From Pseudomonas sp. CC120222-01a (lineage in GTDB: Bacteria > Pseudomonadota > Gammaproteobacteria > Pseudomonadales > Pseudomonadaceae): a stretch of DNA of 62,335 nucleotides. The notes beneath the pieces were generated by a model. The model was given only the letters and a program-made list of their open reading frames with translations, was not told the origin of the DNA and searched no databases. Location: assembly GCF_003097235.1 (NCBI RefSeq), contig NZ_QEQQ01000031.1, positions 1 to 62,335 on the forward strand, given 5' to 3'. Shown here in pieces: positions 8,001 through 17,313 of this stretch. Both the position numbers and the translations under genes were made by a program. Every line of letters begins with the position of its first letter. The stretch's first letter is position 1.

Positions 8001-9731
8001 ATGATACGCAGTACACCCGAAAACACCCTGCAGGAGGCCTTGAGGGCCTGCAGGAGCAGCTTCATGGCCGTTGGCTTTTTTAGCTTGTTCATTAACGCGT
8101 TGATGCTGGTACCTACCTTCTACATGCTCCAAGTCTATGGGCGTGTCGTCACAGGAGGCAGCTTGACCACGCTCGTCATGTTGACTCTCATCATGACAAC
8201 CCTGCTTGCGACAATGGGCTTGCTAGAGTGGGTGCGCTCCCGAATCATGACACGCGTGAGCACCCGGCTGGAAGTACTTCTGAGTCATGATGCTTACAGG
8301 GCCAGTTTCGAAACAGCTCTGGAAAGCGGTGGAGCAGATGCTTCGGCCCAGTCGCTGAGAGACTTGACGGGGTTGCGCCATTTCTTGGCCGGTAATGGTC
8401 TCTTTACGTTCTTTGATGCGCCCTGGCTTCCGATTTATATCGCGGTGCTGTTCATGTTTCATCCTTGGTATGGCTGGATGGCCATAGCGTGTGCAGCGGT
8501 ATTGCTATTGTTATCTTTTATTAATGAAAAGATAACAGGGAAAGTATTGGCGCAAGCAAATAAGGAGAACATTGAGGTGTCACTCGATACTACCAAGAGC
8601 TTGCGAAATGCCGATGCGATCGAATCTATGGGGATGCTCGACGCGTTGATAGCACGCTGGAGTTTGCGGCACAAGCGAGTGTTGCTTTTACAGTCTCGGG
8701 CAAGTGATCGTAGCGGGATTATCACTACTATTTCAAAAACTTCTCGTCTGCTGATGCAGTCGCTTATTCTTGGTCTAGGCGCCTATCTCGCAGTAAGCCA
8801 TGAGATTAGCCCGGGGCTTGTGATCGCAGGTTCAGTGCTGTTGGGGCGTGCTCTTGCACCTTTGGATCTGATGACCAGCAGTTGGAAGGCGCTTATTAGT
8901 GCGCGCTCACAATACGTCCGTCTGAATCGAATTTTCGATAAGCAGCGAGCTGAGCCAGAGCGTATGGAACTTCCCGTCCCTGTTGGAAATGTCCGAGTAG
9001 AAAATCTAGTGGTATGTGCGCCGGGCTCGAAAGTCCCTGCTATCAAGAATATCACTTTCAATGCGGCTGCGGGCACCATTGTAGGCATTGTTGGGCACAG
9101 TGCATCAGGAAAATCAACGCTCGCCAGGGCGCTGATGGGAATTTGGCGACCTCAGCAGGGGCAGGTGCGTCTGGATGGGGTCGATATTGCTCATTGGAAC
9201 AAAAGTCAATTAGGGCAGTACTTGGGATATTTACCTCAAGCTATCGAGCTATTTGAAGGGACTATCAGCGATAATATCGCTCGCTTTGGCGTGGTCGATG
9301 CTGGCAAGGTGATTTTGGCGGCGAGGACTGCGGGCGTTCACGAAATGATATTAATGCTCCCTGAGGGTTATGACACGGTTCTTGGCAATGGGGGTGTGAA
9401 TCTTTCGGCTGGTCAACGGCAACGTATCGGGCTGGCTCGGGCACTTTATGGAAGTCCGCGGCTCATTGTCCTCGACGAGCCAAACTCCAATCTCGACGAA
9501 GTAGGTGAGCGCGCTTTGGCATCGTCGCTGCAACAGGCAAAGGCGACGGGAGCATTGATTTTTGTCATCGCTCATCGCGCGTCGATTCTTTCTCAACTCG
9601 ATCACTTACTGGTGATGAGCGCCGGTACGATCGGACTGTACGGGCCGAGAGATCAAGTGCTCTCGGAAATGGCTGTACAGCGTAAAGCTACTGGCCAAGT
9701 TGAAATCAACACCACCTCGGTTAGTAATTGA
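8001..9731 (+). CDS. Type I secretion ABC permease/ATPase (PrtD-type)
   Basis: 576-residue inner-membrane exporter that powers transport of an unfolded RTX substrate straight to the outside. A transmembrane half (residues about 20-300) is followed by a nucleotide-binding domain with Walker A GHSASGKST (about 365-373), signature LSAGQRQRIGLARAL (about 468-482) and Walker B LIVLDEP. There is no N-terminal peptidase or C39-like domain, as expected for PrtD/AprD-type exporters. It is the first gene of a tight three-gene exporter operon and lies back to back with the RTX gene at 5742-7523, its most likely cargo. Confidence 0.95.
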   Translation: MIRSTPENTLQEALRACRSSFMAVGFFSLFINALMLVPTFYMLQVYGRVVTGGSLTTLVMLTLIMTTLLATMGLLEWVRSRIMTRVSTRLEVLLSHDAYRASFETALESGGADASAQSLRDLTGLRHFLAGNGLFTFFDAPWLPIYIAVLFMFHPWYGWMAIACAAVLLLLSFINEKITGKVLAQANKENIEVSLDTTKSLRNADAIESMGMLDALIARWSLRHKRVLLLQSRASDRSGIITTISKTSRLLMQSLILGLGAYLAVSHEISPGLVIAGSVLLGRALAPLDLMTSSWKALISARSQYVRLNRIFDKQRAEPERMELPVPVGNVRVENLVVCAPGSKVPAIKNITFNAAAGTIVGIVGHSASGKSTLARALMGIWRPQQGQVRLDGVDIAHWNKSQLGQYLGYLPQAIELFEGTISDNIARFGVVDAGKVILAARTAGVHEMILMLPEGYDTVLGNGGVNLSAGQRQRIGLARALYGSPRLIVLDEPNSNLDEVGERALASSLQQAKATGALIFVIAHRASILSQLDHLLVMSAGTIGLYGPRDQVLSEMAVQRKATGQVEINTTSVSN

Positions 9732-9732
9732 C

Positions 9733-11067
9733 ATGAAGCCAAGATTGGCGCGTTCTCTCTCTTTGTCACCTGCCGCATTTGCTGACCTGCCTATTTCTGA
9801 TGTTGCTATTCGGAGGGTAGGTTTCTGGATTGTATTTTTGATTTTCTTCCTGTTTGGCGGCTGGGCTGCATTCGCTCCGCTCGATGGAGCAGCTTATGCG
9901 CCAGGTGTCGTGACTGTGCAGACATATCGCAAGACGGTTCAGCATCTTGAAGGTGGCATCGTCAAGGAGCTGCATGCTCGTGATGGGGACTTTGTAAAGA
10001 AAGGTGACCCAATTATTGTTTTGGATGATTCACAGTTACGTTCGGAGTATGAGATCACTCGCAGTCAGTTGATTGCTGCTTCAGCTATGGAGCAGCGTTT
10101 GATAGCCGAGCGAGATAATTTGCCGGCCATTGTATTTTCGGCCGAAACGGGCTTGGACACTCAGCGCAGCGCCCAGGCGCGTAATGGCGAAACTCAGGTC
10201 TTTGATGCGCGCCGAAGCTCGCGCTTGGGTCAAATTGCAGTTTTACAGGAGCGTATTAGCCAACTGAGTCAGCAGATCAAGGGAGGCAATGAGATGATTG
10301 CTGTCAAAGGTAAATTGCAATTGTCATATCGCAATGAGATCAATGAGCTTAGGGAGCTCCTGGCTGAAGGATTTGTTGATAAACAGCGCATGTTGGAGCA
10401 GTCGCGAAAATTGGAAATGCTCAATTCCGAAATCGCTGAGCTTCGCTCGGTTAGCATCAAAACCAGTTTGCAGATCAATGAGACACAATTGCAAGTTCTG
10501 CAGATAGATAGGGACTTCAGTGCTGATGTCGTCAAACAGTTGGCTGAAGCCCAGTCTCAAGTTTATGACCTCAAGGAAAAGGCATTGGCACTGGAAGATC
10601 GCATGTCGCGTGTGGTAATCCGTGCGCCGGAAGATGGCATGTTGATCGGGATGACTGTTCACACGATCGGCGGAGTCGTGCGTGCCGCTACACCGTTGTT
10701 GGATATTGTACCGTCAGTTTCCAGTCTGGTCGTTGAGGCAGAAGTCTCCCCAAAAGACATTGATCGAATTGCGGTGGGGAAGCTGGCGGATATCCGCTTT
10801 AGCGCATTCAATGGCGCGACAACTCCCATAATTGAAGGGCAAGTTGCAAGTATTTCAGCCGATCGTCTGATGCGCGAGAAAAGCGGTGATCCGTATTATC
10901 TTGCGAGGATTAACATCACCTCTGCAGGTGTAAAAAAACTGGAAGGGCGAAAGCTGTTGGCAGGTATGTCGGCAGAGGTGCTGATTAATACGGGGGAGCG
11001 TACGTTGCTCCAGTACTTGATGCAGCCTGCTAAGAATGCGATTGCCCAGTCGATGATCGAGGAATAA
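9733..11067 (+). CDS. HlyD-family type I secretion periplasmic adaptor
   Basis: Membrane fusion protein joining the ABC exporter to the outer-membrane channel. I chose the ATG at 9733, one base past the stop of the ATPase gene; an in-frame ATG at 9700 would overlap it. One membrane helix lies at about residues 29-48 (FWIVFLIFFLFGGWAAFAPL), followed by a lipoyl-like half (HLEGGIVKELHARDGDFVKKG), a long alpha-hairpin coiled coil (about 140-285) and the second lipoyl half (VIRAPEDGMLIGMTVHTIGG). About 444 residues, normal for the PrtE/HlyD group. It overlaps the next gene by one base. Confidence 0.94.
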   Translation: MKPRLARSLSLSPAAFADLPISDVAIRRVGFWIVFLIFFLFGGWAAFAPLDGAAYAPGVVTVQTYRKTVQHLEGGIVKELHARDGDFVKKGDPIIVLDDSQLRSEYEITRSQLIAASAMEQRLIAERDNLPAIVFSAETGLDTQRSAQARNGETQVFDARRSSRLGQIAVLQERISQLSQQIKGGNEMIAVKGKLQLSYRNEINELRELLAEGFVDKQRMLEQSRKLEMLNSEIAELRSVSIKTSLQINETQLQVLQIDRDFSADVVKQLAEAQSQVYDLKEKALALEDRMSRVVIRAPEDGMLIGMTVHTIGGVVRAATPLLDIVPSVSSLVVEAEVSPKDIDRIAVGKLADIRFSAFNGATTPIIEGQVASISADRLMREKSGDPYYLARINITSAGVKKLEGRKLLAGMSAEVLINTGERTLLQYLMQPAKNAIAQSMIEE

Positions 11068-12455
11068 TGGTGTATCGTTTAATCTACCTGGCTTTGTGGG
11101 CGACGATGATTTCTGCGCAGGCTAGTGAACATAATAATGTTCGTCCCGCATCGGCCGCTGCCAGAGTCGAAGGCTACTCGGTTGATTTGATACAGTTGTA
11201 TCGGGAATCTCGTCTGGAAGATCCACGAGTCATTGCTGCCTATTCAAAGGCTAAGTCGGGCGATGAACAGAAGAATCAAGCATTCGGTAGTTTGTTGCCG
11301 TCAGTGGCTGCGAATGCAAACTTCAATCGTATCAAGCAAATCAGCAGCCAGGTGGATGAAGCTTACCACAGTCGGAGCTATAGCGTAGGGCTCTCGCAGC
11401 CGTTGTACAACAAGGCTGCATGGGAAAACTACCAGCAATACAGAAGTCTAGCTGAACAAGCCAATTTCGAGGCTCAAGGAGCTTTGGCGGAAGCGACAGT
11501 CGATCTGGCGCAGCGATACTTTGCAGCGTTGGCGGCCGATGATGAACTTGAGTTAATACAGGCCGAGCGGCGAGCCACTCAAAGTAATCTTGACAGGGTA
11601 AGTGCGCTATACAAGAAACAATTGGCCGTTATTAACGACTTGCTCGATCTCAAGGCGCGGGTCGATTTGTTGGCCGCTCGCGAAGTGGATGCGCGTAATC
11701 AGGTCAGTTTGAGTCGAGTTTCGCTGTCAGAAATTGTCGGCCGGTCTGTGACCGAGAGGTTGAGGCGCGTCCGCGATGACGTTGATCTGAAGGTTTCATT
11801 GGAAGGGCTTGCGAACTGGGTGGATTTGGCAGTTGCTGAAAACCCAGCGATAAAAGCGAGCGAAAACGGGCAAAGTGCTGCCGAGGCAGCACTGCGTGCA
11901 GCAAAGGGTGGCCATTACCCGGTCGTCAGCTTGAATGTAACTGCTCAACAGACCAACGAAGGTTTCAACAACTCATTAGCCCCTAGGACCGATAGCTACG
12001 TAGCTGGAATAGGTGTGCAGATTCCAATTTATAGCGGGGGCACAACGTCTGCCAGGGTACGGCAACTTTACCAAGATCAAGTGACAGCGGAGCAGCAACT
12101 GATTGCGACTCGCCGGCAGGTGGTCAAGGAAACGACAAATGCGTATTTGACGGCAGATTCAAGTATTGAAAAGATTCGTGCCAATCGCAATGCGATCGTT
12201 TCGGCTGAACAGTCGCGAATTGCAGCAGAGAAGGCCTTTAGATACGGGTTGTTAAATTCGGTAGATGTCTTAACTGCAGTTCAGAACGAGTTTCAGGCGC
12301 GTCGTGATCTGCTCGCGGCACAGTATGACTTCATCACTAACCTGTTTGTCTTGAATCGTTGGGCAGGTAGGTTGCCGGAGGAGACAGTCGACCATGTGAA
12401 TATTTGGTTGGGCGACAGTCGATTAGATAGTGCACTGACTGCTCCGGGGCTATGA
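11067..12455 (+). CDS. TolC-family outer-membrane channel of the type I secretion system
   Basis: 462 residues. An N-terminal signal peptide (MVYRLIYLALWATMISAQAS) is followed by the duplicated helical-barrel architecture of TolC-like efflux and secretion proteins. Visible pieces include VGLSQPLYNKAAW and, in the second half, IGVQIPIYSGGTTSARV, where the two beta strands enter the outer membrane. The start overlaps the stop of the adaptor gene (TAATG), so all three exporter parts are translationally coupled. A dedicated TolC protein suggests the system works independently of the housekeeping TolC. Confidence 0.93.
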   Translation: MVYRLIYLALWATMISAQASEHNNVRPASAAARVEGYSVDLIQLYRESRLEDPRVIAAYSKAKSGDEQKNQAFGSLLPSVAANANFNRIKQISSQVDEAYHSRSYSVGLSQPLYNKAAWENYQQYRSLAEQANFEAQGALAEATVDLAQRYFAALAADDELELIQAERRATQSNLDRVSALYKKQLAVINDLLDLKARVDLLAAREVDARNQVSLSRVSLSEIVGRSVTERLRRVRDDVDLKVSLEGLANWVDLAVAENPAIKASENGQSAAEAALRAAKGGHYPVVSLNVTAQQTNEGFNNSLAPRTDSYVAGIGVQIPIYSGGTTSARVRQLYQDQVTAEQQLIATRRQVVKETTNAYLTADSSIEKIRANRNAIVSAEQSRIAAEKAFRYGLLNSVDVLTAVQNEFQARRDLLAAQYDFITNLFVLNRWAGRLPEETVDHVNIWLGDSRLDSALTAPGL

Positions 12456-12728
12456 GATGATGAGGGATTTGGATTTCGAGCGGCTGCGTGTGACGTACTC
12501 CGCTGCGGTATCTGGAAAATATGTGCTGATAGCCAGGGCGGAGCCGGCACTTCAGGTGGCAACATTGGGGCGTGGCTAGCCCGGCGAGCTGAGCGGTGTT
12601 GCGCCTTGCCTCACCATAGCGCGCATTGAGGTGGTTTCTGGCCTCTTTTGACTAATCCTCATTCAATCATTGTCGTCGTGGGTCGGCATTTTGTATGATG
12701 GTTCAGACTCAGGTAAAAGGACGTACTC
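12456..12728. other. Gap after the secretion operon
   Basis: Marks the step from the secretion module into the flippase gene. It contains a 40-codon frame directly behind the TolC-type gene (12457-12579) without recognisable family. Nothing else is supported; a promoter for the flippase/polymerase genes may be here. Confidence 0.3.
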
Positions 12729-12893
12729 ATGGCAGAATCATTGGTTTCCGAACCACCCACTGTCCTTTCGCTTTCTATTAGTGAAATACTCTTTTTTTCA
12801 ATTTTGGTAAAGTCGTCCGGAAGACAGTCTTCTTTGCTACCTTTCTTTGGGGCGGAATTTGATAGTGCGGGTGCAGGAGTTCGGTATGAGTAA
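12729..12893 (+). CDS. Small open reading frame overlapping the start of the flippase gene
   Basis: 54 codons, beginning MAESLVSEPPTVLSLSIS and ending GVRYE. AAAAGGA lies about 6 bases before its ATG. Its stop at 12891-12893 overlaps the proposed flippase start at 12886, the arrangement of translational coupling. I know no family for it. It may be a leader peptide helping flippase translation or the remains of a longer gene. Only sequence position supports it. Confidence 0.35.
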   Translation: MAESLVSEPPTVLSLSISEILFFSILVKSSGRQSSLLPFFGAEFDSAGAGVRYE

Positions 12894-14103
12894 TGCTGTA
12901 AGTGCGCTAGCGCTGCTGATTAATAAGGTTTTAACGTTTGCCTTGCTATTTTTTCTAGCGAAGCTCTTGGGTGTTTCGAAGTATAGTGCGTTTTCATATT
13001 ATTACGTCATTATTACAGGTGTCGCCTCTGTAGTGGGGGAGGGTGTCGCCATTGCATTGTCTCGCTATAGTTTGACACATAAACTAGAAGGCAATCAGCA
13101 CCTTTTGCTGGCTTTGGCGGTTTGCGCGTCAGTCGTTGCTGGGGTTGTTGCATTTGGCTCGGTTGCAATTTTCCCTTACCGAGCCCAGGAAAGCTTTTCT
13201 TGGGCCACTGTCCCTTGGTGGGGGTTCATGTTTGCTTTTTCTACGGTGCTTAACATTACCATTACTGGTCTCATGTTCTCGATTGACAGTACCCGCGTTT
13301 GGCCGTTTGTTCAGATTGCACAGGGAGTGCTGGGTTTTGGATTGGTGAGTGCGACTGCTATGAATCAGATTACAGTCCCAGCGGTTTTGGCTGTAATATC
13401 GTTCGTACCTTTGCTCGCGCCAGTGTATGGGATATGGTCAATCCTGCGTGCTGGAATATGCGGTGCGGGGCGGGTCATTACATTGCAGGCACTAAAGAGA
13501 TGCATGAGCGAGTCAGGCGTTTTGGCTCTTTGTGGGGGTATGTTGCTCGGTTCGCCGGTGCATGTGATTTGCTTGATCATTTTCGGAAAGTTTGCCGTGG
13601 CTCCTGAAGAGGTTGGTTATTTTAACCTTTACTTCTTGTTTTATGTGTTGGTTACCGTGGTGCCGGCATCATTGAGTCCATACTTAGTTGTCAAGTTGAT
13701 GCGTAGCGGATTGAAACAGTCATCTAGTTATTTGATGGTCGGTGCATTGGTTGCAGTTTTGCTGCCGGTATTGCTGTATTTTACACAGGGTATCTGGTTG
13801 TGCTGGTTTGGTGAGCATGTTTGCATGCGTGCAGAGCTTCTGTCGTGGGCACTAGTCGCCGGTGGATTAGGTCTGATGGTGACCCAGTTGGTGCAAGTGC
13901 TGCATAGCGAGCATCAAAGCAGACGGGTCTTTGTTGCGGCTTTCTTCTATGCTGTTACCTATTTGTCATTGGTTACGATGTATGCGACTTCGGGTGCGGT
14001 AACTGCGAGCGAGCAGTTTGCTGCGTTTGTGCTTGCCTTGGTTGTGCAGGTGTTGGTTTTGATCTGGTGTCGTTTCATTCGTGATGGTCGTGTTGCAGTG
14101 TAA
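12886..14103 (+). CDS. Wzx-like O-antigen flippase (polysaccharide transporter)
   Basis: 405 residues, almost entirely hydrophobic, with roughly a dozen predicted membrane helices in the manner of MOP/Wzx exporters; ALALLINKVLTFALLFFLAK near the N-terminus is the typical first helix. Such proteins flip undecaprenyl-linked O-units across the inner membrane. I chose ATG 12886 because AGGAG lies 6 bases upstream; a TTG at 12847 would add 13 residues. It is followed by the polymerase-like gene. Wzx sequences are poorly conserved, so the call rests on topology and context. Confidence 0.8.
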   Translation: MSNAVSALALLINKVLTFALLFFLAKLLGVSKYSAFSYYYVIITGVASVVGEGVAIALSRYSLTHKLEGNQHLLLALAVCASVVAGVVAFGSVAIFPYRAQESFSWATVPWWGFMFAFSTVLNITITGLMFSIDSTRVWPFVQIAQGVLGFGLVSATAMNQITVPAVLAVISFVPLLAPVYGIWSILRAGICGAGRVITLQALKRCMSESGVLALCGGMLLGSPVHVICLIIFGKFAVAPEEVGYFNLYFLFYVLVTVVPASLSPYLVVKLMRSGLKQSSSYLMVGALVAVLLPVLLYFTQGIWLCWFGEHVCMRAELLSWALVAGGLGLMVTQLVQVLHSEHQSRRVFVAAFFYAVTYLSLVTMYATSGAVTASEQFAAFVLALVVQVLVLIWCRFIRDGRVAV

Positions 14104-14153
14104 GGGTGAGCCGATAGGCGGGGCGTCAATGCCGAGGTCAGGGGGAATTAAAA

Positions 14154-15413
14154 GTGGTCGAAATTGGTATCCTTGCTTGTTTATTAATTTGGGCTGGCAT
14201 GTTGCTCTACAATGTGTCTGTCAAGCGATATCTGGTTGCGCTATATTTGCTGTGCTATTCAGTGCCATTTTTAGGCTTGGCAAGAGGTATGTGGGCTGAG
14301 CAGATTGTTCTCTGGCCTATTGGTAACTTCACTTTTGATGTGAATGAGGCGATTGTCGCTCGTTTAACATCTGTTTGGTTCTTGGGGCTAGTCGGCGGTG
14401 CAGGTGCGCTGTTGTTATTCAATTTGTTCAAGCGAGTTGGAGTCTCGTCGATAAAGTTGCGCACTATCGAGTTGGTAGATGTGCGATATTGGGCGTGGTT
14501 TTTCTTTCTTGTTTCGCTTTGCTATGTCACAGCGCGCGCATTGATGCCAGAAGAGGTTTTTGCTGTATTTACCGGCATCGAATCCTTTGCCGTTTGCGCT
14601 ATTTTGGTATTTTTCTCCTATGCATTACTTATTCGACGCTTCTGGCATATGTTGGCATCACTCTTGCTGGCCTTCGGTTATGCATATGCCAATACCAGGA
14701 CGGGTGATCGGGACTTCGTTGTTCTATTCGTCGCCATGATGCTGGGCGGGCTTTTTTACTGGAGTAGGTATATAGCCTTCAAGGCGCTTCTTTTAATTGG
14801 ATTGCTGGCGGTTGGCGTCCTGGCGAGCGGTGTGTATGTGTCCATGGTCAGGATGGATGTGCCTATGACAGAGGAAAATGTATCTCAGTATCTGTTGTTC
14901 AACTCTTGGAATGCCATAATATTGCCAATGGTTGACCAATTGACAAATCATTGGGATGGAGATCATTTGAAATATGGTAAGACGTATTTCGACATGGTTG
15001 CCTCTATGGCGCCTTCACCCATTTATACATTCTTTGGTAGCATCAAGCCTATTACGCTGGATAATCCTGCGGACTGGTACTACATTTTCGGGTTAGGTGG
15101 CATGCATGCCGCAGGCGTTGGATTCGAGAATTTCGGGTTGATGGGAGTGGCTTTCGATGTATTCCTTAGCCTATTGTTTTTACTGCTTCTAGACCGACGC
15201 AGTGAAGAACGATCCTATATGCGATATCTTCTGTATATGCTTGTGAGTGCCTCGGTGATGCATTGGTTATGGTACGGTGCAATGTATGTGCTTAACATGG
15301 TCATGTTCTTTGGTCTCTTTGCAGCAATGGTGCTGCTAACCAAAATATTACTATCTGGCGTCCTCAGGGTGGCAGCACGCCCTGGGGCAGATTCTGCTCA
15401 TCATGGCGTGTGA
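14154..15413 (+). CDS. Wzy-like O-antigen polymerase
   Basis: 419-residue polytopic membrane protein with about ten or more predicted helices and a larger loop near residues 235-320 containing MASMAPSPIYTFFGSIKP and the glycine-rich GLGGMHAAGVGFENFG, as in oligosaccharide repeat-unit polymerases. The start is GTG with GGGGG about 8 bases upstream. It directly follows the flippase, and the locus has wzz genes and no ABC O-antigen exporter, so a Wzy-dependent pathway is expected. Sequence identity within this family is low, so the call is by topology, motif style and position. Confidence 0.78.
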   Translation: MVEIGILACLLIWAGMLLYNVSVKRYLVALYLLCYSVPFLGLARGMWAEQIVLWPIGNFTFDVNEAIVARLTSVWFLGLVGGAGALLLFNLFKRVGVSSIKLRTIELVDVRYWAWFFFLVSLCYVTARALMPEEVFAVFTGIESFAVCAILVFFSYALLIRRFWHMLASLLLAFGYAYANTRTGDRDFVVLFVAMMLGGLFYWSRYIAFKALLLIGLLAVGVLASGVYVSMVRMDVPMTEENVSQYLLFNSWNAIILPMVDQLTNHWDGDHLKYGKTYFDMVASMAPSPIYTFFGSIKPITLDNPADWYYIFGLGGMHAAGVGFENFGLMGVAFDVFLSLLFLLLLDRRSEERSYMRYLLYMLVSASVMHWLWYGAMYVLNMVMFFGLFAAMVLLTKILLSGVLRVAARPGADSAHHGV

Positions 15414-15981
15414 CTCCAATGGCTATACCTTGCCCGCCCGCAACGGGCTTCTCCGTTCGGCTGAGTTTTTGTGAATTGAGATGATGCGCATGGGGCTCTG
15501 CTTGCGTGAAATGAGGGATCAGGGGGTGGTCAGGGGAGCTCGGGAATGCGGCACAGGCTCCGATGAGGTTGGCGAGCCTGTGGTCAAGTCATTGATTGAT
15601 TCAGAATATTCCCATAGCTGATGCAGGCCTGTAGGTTCCAGTCTCGAGTCCAGTCTGTTCCTGCTTCGAGGTCGGTCATGAAGGTTTTCATGTTGCGTCA
15701 GGAATGCGACAATCAGCCCTTTGGTTTCCAGCTGCTGGTCTGTGACACGAGAGCTGCTTATCGGTAGCAGCGGATGCGGATTGGGTGTAGGGTGAGGCGC
15801 CCGGGCTTGGTCGGTAGATCTCAGGGCAGAGGCTGTGTGCATGGAATAATCTTAATGCGGGGAGTCCATCGGTTTTCCAAGCGGTGAAGGTGAGCTTTCA
15901 GTAGTGGAACTCGATGGATTGAGTGCATTGTAGCTGTCTCGTACCAAGATGAGTGTACGTTATTAACTTCTGGAAATAAAA
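15414..15981. other. Gap between polymerase and tviB; no gene supported
   Basis: A short hairpin (GCCCG/CGGGC, 15436-15448) lies just past the polymerase stop. A minus-strand frame (15519-15842) has low-complexity composition and no recognisable family. The region likely contains the promoter of the sugar-nucleotide genes that follow. Confidence 0.35.
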
Positions 15982-17259
15982 ATGCTCGAACTGAATAATA
16001 TCAAGCTCGCTGTGATCGGTCTGGGTTATGTGGGCCTACCATTGGCTGTAGAGTTTGGCAAGCGCCGCTCCGTCGTGGGGTTTGATATCAACCTTTCCCG
16101 TATTGAGGCGTTGAGAGCGGGGCATGATGCCACTTTAGAAGTTGATGATGCAGAGCTCAACAGTTCCACGTATCTGTCGTATAGTGCCGATGCAGCGGAT
16201 TTGGAATCTTGCAATGTTTATATCGTTACTGTGCCTACGCCCATTGATGAGTATAAGCGTCCAGACTTAACACCTTTGATCAAGGCTTCGGAGTTGATCG
16301 GGAAGGTCTTGAAGCGAGGCGATATAGTCATTTATGAATCGACTGTATATCCAGGTGCTACCGAAGAGGACTGTGTTCCTGTGCTGGAGCGCAATTCTGG
16401 CTTGAAATTCAATGTCGACTTCTTCGCTGGCTATAGTCCCGAAAGGATCAACCCTGGGGATAAAGAACATCGAGTAACTACAATCAAGAAAGTGACCGCC
16501 GGTTCAACTCCAGAGGCGGCGGATCTTGTGGACTCCTTGTATCGGGAGATCATTCTCGCTGGGACGCATAAGGCAAGCTCGATCAAGGTGGCTGAAGCTG
16601 CCAAAGTAATTGAGAATACCCAGCGTGATGTGAATATTGCCCTTATCAATGAGCTTGCGTTGATTTTCAACAAAATGGACATTGATACTGAAGCTGTACT
16701 GCAAGCGGCGGGTACTAAATGGAATTTCTTGCCATTCCGCCCCGGATTGGTCGGGGGTCATTGCATTGGCGTGGACCCCTATTACTTGACGCACAAGGCC
16801 CAGAGCATCGGCTATCATCCGGAAATCATTTTGGCTGGCCGTCGTCTTAATGATGGTATGGGTGCATATGTTGTTGCCCAACTCGTCAAGGCCATGCTTA
16901 AGCGTCGAATTCATGTGGATGGTTCCAAGGTGCTGATTATGGGACTCACGTTTAAAGAAAACTGCCCAGATCTGCGCAACACCAGAATTGTTGATATTGT
17001 CAAGGAGTTGGCTGAATACAATATCGTCGCTGATGTTTACGATCCATGGGTCAGCGCGTCTGAAGCTGAGCATGAGTATGGGATTACTCCGGTGCTTTCT
17101 CCAAAGAATGACGCGTATGACGGGATTATTCTGGCGGTAGCTCATGATCAATTCAAGGCCATGGGGGGCGAGAAAATACGAGCGTATGGCAAGGCTGAGC
17201 ACGTACTCTACGACCTCAAGTATCTGCTTTCCGCTGATGAATCCGACTTGCGTTTGTAA
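15982..17259 (+). CDS. tviB: UDP-N-acetylhexosamine 6-dehydrogenase (TviB/WbpO type)
   Basis: 425 residues. It oxidises C6 of a UDP-HexNAc with two NAD+ to the uronic acid, giving UDP-GalNAcA or UDP-GlcNAcA. The Rossmann motif VIGLGYVGLPLA lies at about residues 11-22. The catalytic cysteine is in GGHCIGVDPYYLTHKA near residue 260. The C-terminal UDP-binding domain has MGLTFKENCPDLRNTRI. Length and sequence style match TviB of the Vi capsule and WbpO of P. aeruginosa O6. The WbpP-type 4-epimerase follows immediately, the same pair as in those systems, so UDP-GalNAcA is the likely product. Confidence 0.93.
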   Translation: MLELNNIKLAVIGLGYVGLPLAVEFGKRRSVVGFDINLSRIEALRAGHDATLEVDDAELNSSTYLSYSADAADLESCNVYIVTVPTPIDEYKRPDLTPLIKASELIGKVLKRGDIVIYESTVYPGATEEDCVPVLERNSGLKFNVDFFAGYSPERINPGDKEHRVTTIKKVTAGSTPEAADLVDSLYREIILAGTHKASSIKVAEAAKVIENTQRDVNIALINELALIFNKMDIDTEAVLQAAGTKWNFLPFRPGLVGGHCIGVDPYYLTHKAQSIGYHPEIILAGRRLNDGMGAYVVAQLVKAMLKRRIHVDGSKVLIMGLTFKENCPDLRNTRIVDIVKELAEYNIVADVYDPWVSASEAEHEYGITPVLSPKNDAYDGIILAVAHDQFKAMGGEKIRAYGKAEHVLYDLKYLLSADESDLRL

Positions 17260-17313
17260 GGCTTTTGTGTGCGCTGCTATTGACAGCTCAGAATACCCTC
17301 TTGCGTGGCAGTT

